Positions 37,501 through 45,359 of a DNA stretch of 61,484 nt are shown here, piece after piece. Source of the stretch: Mycolicibacterium vinylchloridicum (GTDB taxonomy: Bacteria; Actinomycetota; Actinomycetes; Mycobacteriales; Mycobacteriaceae); assembly GCF_013404075.1 (NCBI RefSeq), contig NZ_JACBJQ010000032.1, positions 1-61,484 on the forward strand, written 5' to 3'. Each line of letters opens with the position of its first letter. Positions within the stretch are counted from its first letter, which is position 1. The notes under the pieces are model-generated. The model was not told the origin of the DNA and made no database searches. It worked only from the letters and a program-made list of their open reading frames with translations. The translations under genes and the position numbers were made by a program.

Positions 37501-40500
37501 TCGACCTCGACCACATCGCCACCCTGCTGGGCACCGACAAAGACGCCGCGCGAGAACACCTGCGCGGCCTGGTATTTCCTTCGCTGCGCGACCCCGAAGT
37601 GCTGATCCCTGCCACCACAGCCCTGTCGGGCAACGTGCGCCGCCAATTGCGGCAGGCCAAAAAGGCCGCCGAAAACGATCCCCGCTACCACGAATACATC
37701 GACGCGCTGCAAAAGGTGCAGCCCATCGACCGCCAAGCCAGCCAGATCAGCGCCCGCCCCGGATCACCCTGGATCGACGCCCGCTACATCGCCCAGTTCG
37801 CCCGCGAGACCTTCGCGCCCTCCGAACACAAGATTCCCCGCGTCAAGGTCGACCACATCCAGGGTGTGTGGACCATCGAATGCCCCAACCACGACCGGGC
37901 GCATGCCAGCTTCTTCGAAACCTGGGGCACCCGCTACGACAACCGCGACGCCATCGATCTGCTCGAAATGGTGTGCAACAACAAAGAAATCGTCGTCAAA
38001 TACACCGCCGAAGAGACCGAGCGCACCGGCCGAACCGGCGTCAACCGCGACGCCACCGTCGCCGCCCAGGCCAAAGCTGCCAAAATCACCGAGGCCTTTC
38101 AGAAGTGGATCTTCGCCGACGAGACCCGCCGCGACGAACTGGTCACCGTCTACAACGAACGGTTCAACTCCCTGCGGGCACCCCGCTACTCCGGTGCCGC
38201 ACTCACCCTGCCCGGACTGTCGCAACGCATCGAACCGCACCCCTACCAACGGGATGCAGTGGCCCGGATCATCGCCGAACCCAACGTGCTGCTCGACCAC
38301 GTGGTCGGCGCGGGCAAATCCGGCACCATGTTCATGGCCGCCATGGAACTGCGCCGACTCGGGCTGGCACGCCAACCCTGGATCGTGGTGCCCAACCACA
38401 TCATCGAGCAGGTCGGCAAGGAGGCCAAATGGTGGTACCCCAGCGCCGAAATCCTGCTCGGCGCACCGGGAACCAACCCCGAAGGGCGCCGGCGCTTCGT
38501 CGCCCAGTCCGCCACCTCGGACTGGGACATGGTGATCGTGCCGCAGTCACTGTTTGAGGCGATCCCGGTCGGGCCCGAGGTACAACGGGACTACATCGAA
38601 CGCGAGCTGGAAATCCTGCGAGAGGCACTCAGCGCCACCACCGAGGACACCACCCCGACCAGCGTCAAGCGACTCGAAAAGGCCCTGCAGCGCTACGAAA
38701 CCAAACTCAACGACCTCACCGATCAAGCCAGCAAGGACACCGGGCTGCGTTTCGAGCAGACAGGCGCGGACTACCTTTTCGTTGACGAAGCCCACATGTT
38801 CAAAAACCGGACGAGGCTGTCGGCAGTCAAAGAATTGGCCTGCCCCAACGGGTCTGAGCGTGCCGACGACCTCGCGATGAAGATGGACATGTTGCGCCAG
38901 CGCCGCCGCGAGGAGGCCCTGGCCGCCGGCCGCCAGCCCACCGCGGCCGACGAGCGGGTCGCCACCTTCGCCACCGGCACCCCGGTCGCCAACAGTCTCG
39001 GCGAAATGTATGTCATGCAGCGCTATCTGCGTCCCGACCTGCTCGAAGACGCCGGAGTGTTCCACCTCAACGACTGGGGAGCAGCGTTCACCTCCACCGT
39101 CAACACCGTCGAAGTCAACGCCACCGGCACCCAGCTCAGGCCGGTCACCCGCGTCGGCAAGTTCTGCAACCTGCAGGAGCTGCTGAAGCTGTCGTCGGTG
39201 TTCAGCGACGTCATCACCCGCGACCAGGTGCTCGACCAGGCCAACATCGAGCTGCCGGAGCTGGTCGGCGGCAAACGCACCATCGTCAACATCCCGGCCG
39301 ATCAAGAACTCAAGGACTTCATCACCGATCTGGGCTATCGGGCCACCGCCATCGACCCGAAGAACATGGCCCGCGACAACATCCTCAAGATCAGCAACGA
39401 CGGTCGTGAGGCTAGCCTGGACCCCCGAATGGTGCACCTGCCCGCCCCGGCGTACTCACGCACCGCTGCCGTGGCCGACCAGATCATGGCGGTGCACAAC
39501 GCCACCGCCGACCGCATCTACAAAGACCCCCAGCACGGCCACGACATGCCCAATCCCGGCGGCCTGCAGATCGTGTTCTGCGACCGGGGGACACCCACCA
39601 AGAAGGCCGGCAAACCCAACAACAGCTTCGGGATGTACACCGCCATCCGCGATGAGTTGATCGACCGCGGCATTCCGGCCGAGAAAATCCGGTTCATCCA
39701 CGACGCCGAAAAACCCGAGGACAAGCTGCGACTGTTCGATGAATGCAACCGCGGGATGGTGTCGGTGCTCCTCGGATCCACAGAGAAGATGGGCACCGGG
39801 ACAAACGTGCAGGCCCGCGCCGTCGCCCTGCATCACGTCGATGTGCCCTGGCGCCCAGCCGATCTGGAGCAGCGCGAGGGCCGCATCATCCGACAGGGCA
39901 ACCAGAACCGCGAGGTCCACATCTTCAACTACGTGGTCGAGGGCAGCTACGACACGGTGATGTGGCAGAAGATCGAGGCCAAATCCCTGTTCATCGAACA
40001 GGTCAAACGCGCCGACATCGCCGTCGATGAAGTCGAGGACGTCGGTGGGGGAGACCTCAGCGCCAGCGCCGCCGAAACCAAGGCCATCGCCACCGGCGAC
40101 CCGCGCTACGTGCGGCAGGTGCAACTGCAGGACGAGATCGACCACCTCGCTGCACTGGAACGCTCCCACCACGAGACGCTGGCCAGCCGCGACCGCGAAA
40201 TCGCCGCCAACCAACGCCAACTCGCCATCGTCGCCGCCGATCTGCAGGCCCTGGCGCCCGTGGCCGAAGACGTCACCACCCGCGACCCCGAGGCCCGCCC
40301 GACCATCCTGGTCGAAGGCCGCCGACACAAGGAGCGCAAGGACGCCGCCGAAGCTTTGGCCACCGTCTGCCGCAATACCTACCACGCCATGAAGAACGCC
40401 CCCGGTTACGAGAACCGCCCCCTGAACGTCTCGATCAACGGTGTCGGGCTTCTCGCCCGCCGCGACCACATGAACTCGAAACTATGGATCAAAGCCGACG

Positions 40501-41036
40501 TGCCGTCAGCCGAAGTCGATGTCACGGTGATGGACCTGCACGCAACCCTGGGCAGTCTCGATGACAACGGCAGCGCCAAAGCCCGAGGCCTGCTCACCCG
40601 CATCGAGAACCTCTACAAGGACCTGCCCAACCATCACCAGCGGCTGCAGCGCCACCATGACCAGATCGCCGGCGGCATCGAAGACCTCCAAGCCACCGAG
40701 GTCGAGGTGTTCGACCGCGGCGACGAACTGGCCGCGCTCCGGGAAGAACACGCCACCTTGACCACGATGCTGCGGCTGGAAGCCGAATCCGAGGCAGCCA
40801 AAGCCAAAGCCGCCGAGGCGGCGCACCGCATGCGCGCCGCCGGCCGCGAACCCGGATGGTCCCTGCACCTCAACCCGACCCCGTTCCTCCTCGAGGAATC
40901 CGGTTTCGACACCGCCGAGCAGTACCGCTTCGCCCAAAGAATGGCCGAGCGTGCCCGCGCCGCCGAATACCTTGCCTCCCAACAGGAACCGGGTCAGGAG
41001 GCCCACCGCGACACCGACGAAGGGCTGGCACTGTGA
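34596..41036 (+). CDS. Giant DNA methyltransferase / SNF2-type helicase (DarB-like); start uncertain
   Basis: The natural-looking protein begins about 35238 and runs to 41036, some 1930 residues. It has a clamp-like QLALF near its front, an N6-type methyltransferase domain (EPGCGSGTF and NVPFGD, nt about 36050-36250), then a SNF2-like helicase with GAGKSG (about nt 38307), DEAH (about 38787) and a C-terminal motif block with GTGTNVQARAVALHHVD and QREGRIIRQGNQ (about 39790-39905), ending in coiled coils. Such polyvalent proteins, like DarB of phage P1, protect incoming DNA from restriction. The only ATG with a good ribosome site (GGGAGG) in this frame is at 34596, which would overprint the 194-residue gene; no ATG, GTG or TTG with a ribosome site follows that gene's stop. 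Confidence 0.8.
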   Translation: MGDQQQPDLFSINTSENEAREQPMDARGGRGRLPSARPADGLDQRADRDVPQPGDRAAGQQGRPVVDRPGGGRHQSVADGPSGPRPRSSDHGRPARDSAGERPGGGRAARAVRADSDAGRGSAGADQQAPARGELGGPVARRPLSDAAQRSGGGSGSDGVATTLGDVQGQGRLPAREPRGGRPPRAHQPAPPPGAPTHPAGGGGAAGRRVPGRVTRKTKARQRDEHDDPQLALFAEDTFDLPTDPRVIDPGGTPLPPVRRPDQDVTEEQAQKTATPAPDTLTLNTSQRPALTLVPPLQADTPATTTQATQTRPHLSAVPDTAAPTVDQHPRATEAVATAAAADTAASEQSIPPEATEQQQEVAHPPAADFQPGTDIRVPSGTKARLLANIAVIDTLMRLQHEGRPATAAEQQTLACWSGWGAIADVFDSRKDTYQSQREYLKEVLGQRQYRAASASTLNAHYTDPAIAEHMWKALQHAGFSGGRVLEPGCGSGTFIGLAPENAQMVGVEKDPISAAVAAHLYPSAQIRSEGFETTNVPNGSFAAVIGNVPFGDFTLRDPSYNPKRLSIHNHFIVKSLELTAPGGYVVVLTSRYTMDNVDEKARREILARADLLGAVRLPTAAFRRVAGTEVVTDILVLRRREADREIGEGEDGWLQVADTDLVGDDGQLSSLPVNTYFHEHPENMLGTPMIGHGIHGSTTLHVRTTDPSAVPDQVARCLRRIIDTAVDTDRGLTASPADLTDVSEVSFDPGLLTKATADQLPAYGTLRYNAEADRFESWDRDKWVETKVYQSRKGETIKLLALRDAANAVVASQRNGLPPEEREQLRGQLNRLYDAYVKRHGPIQRFKWSTPAEITQDKHDEKLAKKIESWRKKNPDATQVPEELIEQWDQEAWETPSPYKLRPHIVTALRNDPSWTTVLALESYDEQTKEVRKAPIFSVDLLGPPTVRDRAETAEEALAISLDQHGGVDLDHIATLLGTDKDAAREHLRGLVFPSLRDPEVLIPATTALSGNVRRQLRQAKKAAENDPRYHEYIDALQKVQPIDRQASQISARPGSPWIDARYIAQFARETFAPSEHKIPRVKVDHIQGVWTIECPNHDRAHASFFETWGTRYDNRDAIDLLEMVCNNKEIVVKYTAEETERTGRTGVNRDATVAAQAKAAKITEAFQKWIFADETRRDELVTVYNERFNSLRAPRYSGAALTLPGLSQRIEPHPYQRDAVARIIAEPNVLLDHVVGAGKSGTMFMAAMELRRLGLARQPWIVVPNHIIEQVGKEAKWWYPSAEILLGAPGTNPEGRRRFVAQSATSDWDMVIVPQSLFEAIPVGPEVQRDYIERELEILREALSATTEDTTPTSVKRLEKALQRYETKLNDLTDQASKDTGLRFEQTGADYLFVDEAHMFKNRTRLSAVKELACPNGSERADDLAMKMDMLRQRRREEALAAGRQPTAADERVATFATGTPVANSLGEMYVMQRYLRPDLLEDAGVFHLNDWGAAFTSTVNTVEVNATGTQLRPVTRVGKFCNLQELLKLSSVFSDVITRDQVLDQANIELPELVGGKRTIVNIPADQELKDFITDLGYRATAIDPKNMARDNILKISNDGREASLDPRMVHLPAPAYSRTAAVADQIMAVHNATADRIYKDPQHGHDMPNPGGLQIVFCDRGTPTKKAGKPNNSFGMYTAIRDELIDRGIPAEKIRFIHDAEKPEDKLRLFDECNRGMVSVLLGSTEKMGTGTNVQARAVALHHVDVPWRPADLEQREGRIIRQGNQNREVHIFNYVVEGSYDTVMWQKIEAKSLFIEQVKRADIAVDEVEDVGGGDLSASAAETKAIATGDPRYVRQVQLQDEIDHLAALERSHHETLASRDREIAANQRQLAIVAADLQALAPVAEDVTTRDPEARPTILVEGRRHKERKDAAEALATVCRNTYHAMKNAPGYENRPLNVSINGVGLLARRDHMNSKLWIKADVPSAEVDVTVMDLHATLGSLDDNGSAKARGLLTRIENLYKDLPNHHQRLQRHHDQIAGGIEDLQATEVEVFDRGDELAALREEHATLTTMLRLEAESEAAKAKAAEAAHRMRAAGREPGWSLHLNPTPFLLEESGFDTAEQYRFAQRMAERARAAEYLASQQEPGQEAHRDTDEGLAL
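34654..35238 (+). CDS. Hypothetical protein upstream of the methylase-helicase
   Basis: This protein of about 194 residues (MSSQWMREAVEAAYRQLGLPTGWT) has a well-behaved amino-acid pattern and strong G/C at third codon positions, so its frame is the real one here. I chose the GTG at 34654 because GGAGA lies 9 nt upstream; the open frame extends to 34531 with rare codons, and an ATG at 34564 with AAGGGAG upstream is an alternative. Its TAA at 35236 sits in GAGTAACCC: a GTGA-type overlap with the next gene would need GTG where GTA stands. Function unknown. Confidence 0.6.
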   Translation: MSSQWMREAVEAAYRQLGLPTGWTSEQTETFLNLVTERLDNKAAQLSIDLGEDAISRWRMAHPGQDPDHQTTVALHETALENAREAVVRQELYALIPTPAEDQPEPISRPRPEVSWEDRWRDVRYRTQPSEAVEDLVRTVWPQRSAMFRVKAAYLLASRAEEGRPVPTSPRHHLAPRLTPLVEEELRADGYPVE

Positions 41037-41776
41037 ACAGCCAGGAACGCACAGACGACCCATGGTGGAGCTACACCCAAGGCTGCGCGGCCGCGCTGAG
41101 CAGGGGAGTGGAACCACCCGTGGTGGCCACCCACGGCCCACTGCTGCAGCCCAACGAGGTGACCAGGCTCAGCGCCCCCGCCCACTACAGCCGCCTGGTG
41201 GGCGGCGACGGGCACTTCGACCGCGCCGGCGCCCCATTCTTCGTCAACCCGCTGCTCATGGCCGGAGCGATGGCCACCCAAGGAGCGGTCAACCGCGGCC
41301 GACGACGCCGCGCCGAGCAGGATGCCCAGCCCAGTTGGCGCAACCACCGCCCAGCCGCGGTGCTCACCACCAACCTGCGGCTCATGTGCAGCCGCCCCGA
41401 CGGCGGCTACGTGTCGTTCTGGTACCAAGACCTCGCCGAGTTCTACCCCCAACCACACGCCCGCACCCTGGTGATGTCGTTCGACGAAGACCACACCCCG
41501 CCCCTGCAACTCACCGGGCCCGCCGTACCCGCGATCAGCCTCTGGGCCGGTCACGCCATCTACGGCGACGCCTGGCGCGAACACCCCCACCTGGCCGCCC
41601 TCATCCCACCCACCCAACAGGACCGCCAGCGCGACAACCCCGACCACACCCAAGACCCGGACCATCAGCTCATCGATGGGCTCACCGAGCAGCAGCGCCA
41701 ATGGTGGATCGACCAACAACAGCGCAGACCACACCGCAACACCCGCAGCGCCGACGAACCCGGACTGAGCCGATGA
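41033..41776 (+). CDS. Hypothetical protein, possible PH-like domain
   Basis: This 247-residue protein starts with a GTG overlapping the helicase stop (GTGA), so the two are coupled. The middle (VLTTNLRLMCSRPDGGYVSFWYQDL) resembles the strand pattern of bacterial PH-like domains, with a Gln/Arg-rich C-terminus (LTEQQRQWWIDQQQRR). No catalytic motif is seen. Coupling suggests a role with the methylase-helicase. Confidence 0.65.
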   Translation: MNSQERTDDPWWSYTQGCAAALSRGVEPPVVATHGPLLQPNEVTRLSAPAHYSRLVGGDGHFDRAGAPFFVNPLLMAGAMATQGAVNRGRRRRAEQDAQPSWRNHRPAAVLTTNLRLMCSRPDGGYVSFWYQDLAEFYPQPHARTLVMSFDEDHTPPLQLTGPAVPAISLWAGHAIYGDAWREHPHLAALIPPTQQDRQRDNPDHTQDPDHQLIDGLTEQQRQWWIDQQQRRPHRNTRSADEPGLSR

Positions 41777-42171
41777 CCACCCCCATCACACTGCACTGCC
41801 TCAGCCCCGACGACCTCAGCAGCTACACCCGATCCCGGCTGCGGCACCTCACCAACGGATCAGCCCTCTACATCCCCGGATCACCCGCCGCCGAGTTCCA
41901 GCCCCACCATCCACCACGGCTGTACCGACACCCCTACACCAGCACCCAAATGCCCCTGCTGGTAGGCACATTCAACACGCTCACCACCGGCACCGCCGAA
42001 ACCTGGCTGATCAGCCTGGCCCACCTCGCTCACGCCGACTGCCCCGCCTGTCAAGCCACCTGGACCGAAACCGCCGACCGCCTCGACACCCTCCCCGCCA
42101 ACATCTCCCTGTTCCACACACAGCAAATTGGAGCGCATTATCTGCTGCTCCACCGCGAAGACCAGCCGTAG
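41773..42171 (+). CDS. Hypothetical small protein in methylase-helicase operon
   Basis: This 132-residue protein starts with an ATG overlapping the previous stop (ATGA). It contains a CxxC pair (HADCPACQATW, about 95-105) that could bind metal or be redox-active, and a short C-terminal helix. It is the last gene of the operon that starts near 34.6 kb. Function unknown. Confidence 0.65.
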   Translation: MTTPITLHCLSPDDLSSYTRSRLRHLTNGSALYIPGSPAAEFQPHHPPRLYRHPYTSTQMPLLVGTFNTLTTGTAETWLISLAHLAHADCPACQATWTETADRLDTLPANISLFHTQQIGAHYLLLHREDQP

Positions 42172-42271
42172 TGGCCACTTCGATGGGCGAAGTCCCGCAG
42201 CGGCAAATGTGCAGCGAGGAACGGTGTTGATGGAGCCGGGAACTGTCGGGCAAGCTGATTACGATTAAGAG

Positions 42272-42751
42272 ATGCCGCAAGGGATCTTTATCCACGACGC
42301 GAACCACTATCTGCATCCGTCGTCGCTTGACGTGATGGACGTCTCCGACCATGACGAGCTGGCCATGTACCTGCGCGCCCATTACCCCCCGGACAGGTTT
42401 GTCGAGACCTTCGCAACAGCAGGCCCGTTCGGGCGTCTTGACTTCTGGTTCAGCCGCTGGCCCGGGCAAGACCCGCGCGCTGTCAATCGGCCCGCAACCG
42501 AGCTGTTCATGTATACGGCGAAACTGCGGCCAAGCACCGTTCCGCTCCTGCGTGGCCGAGTCATGATCCTCTCCCATGACGCAGACGGCGGCCTCGCCGG
42601 GCTAACGAACGACCAAATCCACGCTATCGCGTTGCACGCGAACGGCTGGCGCGGACCAATACGGCTTGAATGGCGCTACGCCGCCGACGCTCATGCCCAG
42701 CGGCGCCGGCGCAAGAAACCTCAGCCTGACCGCCGACCACTGACGATCTGA
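42272..42751 (+). CDS. Hypothetical protein
   Basis: This 159-residue protein (MPQGIFIHDANHYLHPSSLDV) has an alpha/beta pattern and a basic Arg/Lys-rich C-terminal tail (QRRRRKKPQPDRR) suited to nucleic-acid contact. A gap of 100 bp upstream contains GATTACGATTAAGAG and may hold its promoter. I do not recognise the family. Confidence 0.6.
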   Translation: MPQGIFIHDANHYLHPSSLDVMDVSDHDELAMYLRAHYPPDRFVETFATAGPFGRLDFWFSRWPGQDPRAVNRPATELFMYTAKLRPSTVPLLRGRVMILSHDADGGLAGLTNDQIHAIALHANGWRGPIRLEWRYAADAHAQRRRRKKPQPDRRPLTI

Positions 42752-42784
42752 AACGACTCCCCACTGCCAAGCCGACGTTGCCGT

Positions 42785-42976
42785 ATGCTCGCCGAACTCG
42801 ACGACCGCACCGGCGGCCGGCCGCTGGATCCAGGCCCGCAACCACCACAACCGAAACCACGGCCGCGAGCGAGACGCCGGCCCCGACCTCAGCCTCTGGA
42901 CAGCTACGGGATTGTGGTCCAGGACGGCAACTACTTGAACTGCCGCCCAGCCGGGGCCGCCGACTTCGAATCCTGA
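42785..42976 (+). CDS. Possible small Pro/Arg-rich protein
   Basis: A 63-residue open frame (MLAELDDRTGGRPLDPGPQ) with a basic Pro-rich middle and a tidy end (SYGIVVQDGNYLNCRPAG). It follows the previous gene by 33 bp in the same direction. No clear ribosome site is seen, so it could be non-coding. Confidence 0.3.
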   Translation: MLAELDDRTGGRPLDPGPQPPQPKPRPRARRRPRPQPLDSYGIVVQDGNYLNCRPAGAADFES

Positions 42977-42995
42977 CCGGTTCAGGCCCACAGGG

Positions 42996-43649
42996 CTAAT
43001 CGTGGGACTGTGTCACGAAAGAGACGTCGTAACCGTCTTTTACAGCTGAGGTGACGATGCGCCGGCATTCGTCGAAGTCATACGCCACGATCCCAGCTCG
43101 CCACAAACCGAGTAATCGGTAAATCGGCTCTGAGAGCTGAGCTCCTTCGACGGTGTCGGTCGGTGCACCGCGTCTGATCCGCACATCGTCGGGCAAGCCG
43201 TTGGCCCGCCAGCTCAGCACGTCGCTTTCGAACGGAAACCACGTCAGAAAATGCGACTGCAGGGTTGCTTGCAGGATCACCAGCGCCTTCGGGTGTTGTT
43301 CAGACGACCCGTAGAGCGAGGTCCTCAGGTTGAACTCTTCCCAAAACACCAACAGGTCGGTGCCAACTACGCCGGCGGCGATCCGCCCCAACTCGGCGAT
43401 AGCGACCGCGGCGTCCTGGCCACGCCGGTACGGCCGACAGGTCACCTGCCCAACCAGCCTGTCGCCACCCAACCGATCGAAGACGAATACCTGTGGCGAC
43501 GGCGATAACCCTTGCGGCAGCAGGGTTGTCGTGGCCGCATTAAAGACCGCCGCGGCCGTCGCCTCCATGGCCGCGGTCAACTCGGGAGGCATCGTCTGAC
43601 CGTACGCCGAGGCACTGACACCTACGACTCTGGTCTCGGTCCGAAACAC
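42996..43649 (-). CDS. Hypothetical protein
   Basis: This 217-residue minus-strand protein has a well-formed alpha/beta sequence (PSPQVFVFDRLGGDRLVGQVTC ... FWEEFNLRTSLYG). It shows no membrane helix or known motif. It is convergent with the genes to its left. An internal ATG at 43592 (MPPELTAAM) is an alternative start. Confidence 0.6.
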   Translation of the reverse strand: MFRTETRVVGVSASAYGQTMPPELTAAMEATAAAVFNAATTTLLPQGLSPSPQVFVFDRLGGDRLVGQVTCRPYRRGQDAAVAIAELGRIAAGVVGTDLLVFWEEFNLRTSLYGSSEQHPKALVILQATLQSHFLTWFPFESDVLSWRANGLPDDVRIRRGAPTDTVEGAQLSEPIYRLLGLWRAGIVAYDFDECRRIVTSAVKDGYDVSFVTQSHD

Positions 43650-43753
43650 CGTCCGAGGGCCTGGCCGTCACGCCCCTGCGCCGCGTTCTTCACGGCGGCA
43701 TCGGGACCTTCAGTAAGAGGCAGCGGACGTCTCACCAATGATGTTGTGAGAGG

Positions 43754-44467
43754 TCAGATTCTGGCACTTGAATCCTCGGTGAGGTTCCACCGCTCAGCGA
43801 CGACGTGCGGGATCGGCAGTCCGGAAATGGCCGCGTCCAAGAGGGTGTGGACCGGCAAGCTGGTTGGCAGACGGTGTTTCCAGCGGCCGCTCGGCCCGGT
43901 AGATGAGCCCGATGTGAGGCAGTCCAGGTATGCAGTGGCCAGCGACACCCGGCAATCGTGGAGCCACCCTCCGGGACCCCGCTGCTCTTCGAGGAAGGTC
44001 AGAGCGATTTCGTAGTCGAGATCGCGCCGGGCCGGATCGGGAGGATCGGGTGGGACCTGGGCGAGCTTTTCGACGAGTGCACGGACTGTGCGACCGTGGG
44101 GTCCGTACTCGAAGCCTGGGGTCATGCGTTGCACCACTTCGATGCGGCGAGCCCGAAGTTGGCGGGTGGTGAAACCCGGAACCGATGTGGGTTCGTAGCG
44201 CAACGGTCGGGTGGGTATGACCTGCCACACCTCCCACGGCATGCAGCGGTGGGCATAAGGGCCTCCGGCGTACGCCAGGTACGCCGGGTCGTCGAAGAGC
44301 CGAAACCCGTTCCAGTGGCGAGACGTCAAGCGCCGTCCCGGTCGCAAGGTGCTGAACTCCTGAACGTTGACGACGTCGCGATCGTGGTAGGCCACGACGT
44401 ACCAAGGGCGGCTGTCGATGTCAGCAGCGCGTGCCTGTGCATCCAGGGTGGAGGTCATGGTGGGCAT
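43754..44467 (-). CDS. Hypothetical protein
   Basis: A protein of 237 residues from the ATG at 44467 (MPTMTSTLDAQARAADIDSR); the open frame extends to 44587 but the extra part reads like non-coding sequence. It is rich in aromatic and Arg residues (GGPYAHRCMPWEVWQVIPTRPL) with no recognised domain. It lies downstream of the toxin gene, about 100 bp away and in the same direction. Confidence 0.55.
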   Translation of the reverse strand: MPTMTSTLDAQARAADIDSRPWYVVAYHDRDVVNVQEFSTLRPGRRLTSRHWNGFRLFDDPAYLAYAGGPYAHRCMPWEVWQVIPTRPLRYEPTSVPGFTTRQLRARRIEVVQRMTPGFEYGPHGRTVRALVEKLAQVPPDPPDPARRDLDYEIALTFLEEQRGPGGWLHDCRVSLATAYLDCLTSGSSTGPSGRWKHRLPTSLPVHTLLDAAISGLPIPHVVAERWNLTEDSSARI

Positions 44468-44567
44468 TCTGCTCCTTCGGGCTGACAGTCTGCACGGGGG
44501 TGATTCGTCACCGTGACGTATTAGTGCGTGGGCAGGGGTGTGGTCGAAGGGGAAGGCCGACCTCGGC

Positions 44568-44879
44568 CTAGGGGGATTTGAAGACATCGTGGTCTCCGAC
44601 GCGGCGCCACCGACAGCGCAGTTCGGCGTTGACGGTTACCAATTCGAAGGTGGCTCGCCCGTCGGGACTGGCGAACGACCACGTCATCTCCAAGATGCCG
44701 GGCGCGCCGTGCACGGCCTTGACGCGCAGCGACCGCGGCCATGGGGTCCCCGGATCGGCGGCGTAGGCATCGCAGGCTGGGACGAACTTCGTCTTCACCA
44801 CGTCGCGGAAGGCCGTTCGGTGCTCAGCCTTGAGCTTGCGGTAGTCCGCATCGAACGCCGGTGTGGTCTCGAACTTCAC
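44568..44879 (-). CDS. RelE/ParE-like toxin
   Basis: This 103-residue protein has the RelE-fold pattern: DADYRKLKAEHRTAF at the front, two strands in the middle (ILEMTWSF, RATFELVTV) and the C-terminal RRVGDHDVF, a variant of the usual R-x-G-x-H-D-x-Y/F. RelE-type toxins cut mRNA at ribosomes. Its ATG overlaps the stop of the AbrB-type gene upstream (ATGA), the standard antitoxin-first order. Confidence 0.8.
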   Translation of the reverse strand: MKFETTPAFDADYRKLKAEHRTAFRDVVKTKFVPACDAYAADPGTPWPRSLRVKAVHGAPGILEMTWSFASPDGRATFELVTVNAELRCRWRRVGDHDVFKSP

Positions 44880-45211
44880 GACTCGGGCTCGGTCTTGGCC
44901 CGCGCTTCGTCGGCCTGGGCGTCAAGCTGATCGAGATGGTCCAGCAAGGCGTCGCCGTCGTCGTGAACGGTGACCCGCCCGGCCGCTACGTGCTCGTCGA
45001 CTTCCTTCTCCCGCTGCTGCCAGCGATCCTGCCAAAACCACCGTTGATCAGCCGGGATCGGTAGCACCGCCCGAAGCTCAAGCACCCCGTCCTCGCGCTC
45101 GGTGATCTCGACTTGAGCCCCCGATTCATCGAGGTGCAGTCGGCGCCGAACCTCGGCGGGCAGAGCAACGACACCGCGGCCCTGGACCGCCACGAAACCA
45201 TGGAAAGCCAT
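44876..45211 (-). CDS. AbrB/SpoVT-type antitoxin
   Basis: This 111-residue protein has an N-terminal AbrB-like DNA-binding domain (VAVQGRGVVALPAEVRRRLHLDESGAQVEI, in part) and a charged helical C-terminus that should hold the toxin. It pairs with the downstream RelE-like gene. The upstream region has palindromes that could be its autoregulatory operator. Confidence 0.8.
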   Translation of the reverse strand: MAFHGFVAVQGRGVVALPAEVRRRLHLDESGAQVEITEREDGVLELRAVLPIPADQRWFWQDRWQQREKEVDEHVAAGRVTVHDDGDALLDHLDQLDAQADEARAKTEPES

Positions 45212-45246
45212 ACCTCAATCATCCCATAATGCTGTAATGTTGTAAA

Positions 45247-45274
45247 GCGGTAATGCCGCAAAACGGTATTACCG
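45247..45274. promoter_or_regulatory. Palindromic operator upstream of the AbrB/RelE module
   Basis: GCGGTAATGCCGC (45247-45259) and CGGTATTACCG (45264-45274) are two adjacent dyads, 36 bp from the antitoxin start and 86 bp from the divergent regulator gene. Several TAATG/TGTAATGTTG strings nearby make this an AT-rich divergent promoter. Confidence 0.55.
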
Positions 45275-45359
45275 ATAACATCCGTTATGTCAACTCATAG
45301 TTGGCGGTAGCGCATACTGACACTTGACTTAGCCATAGTTTCGCAGAATACTTGGCGGC

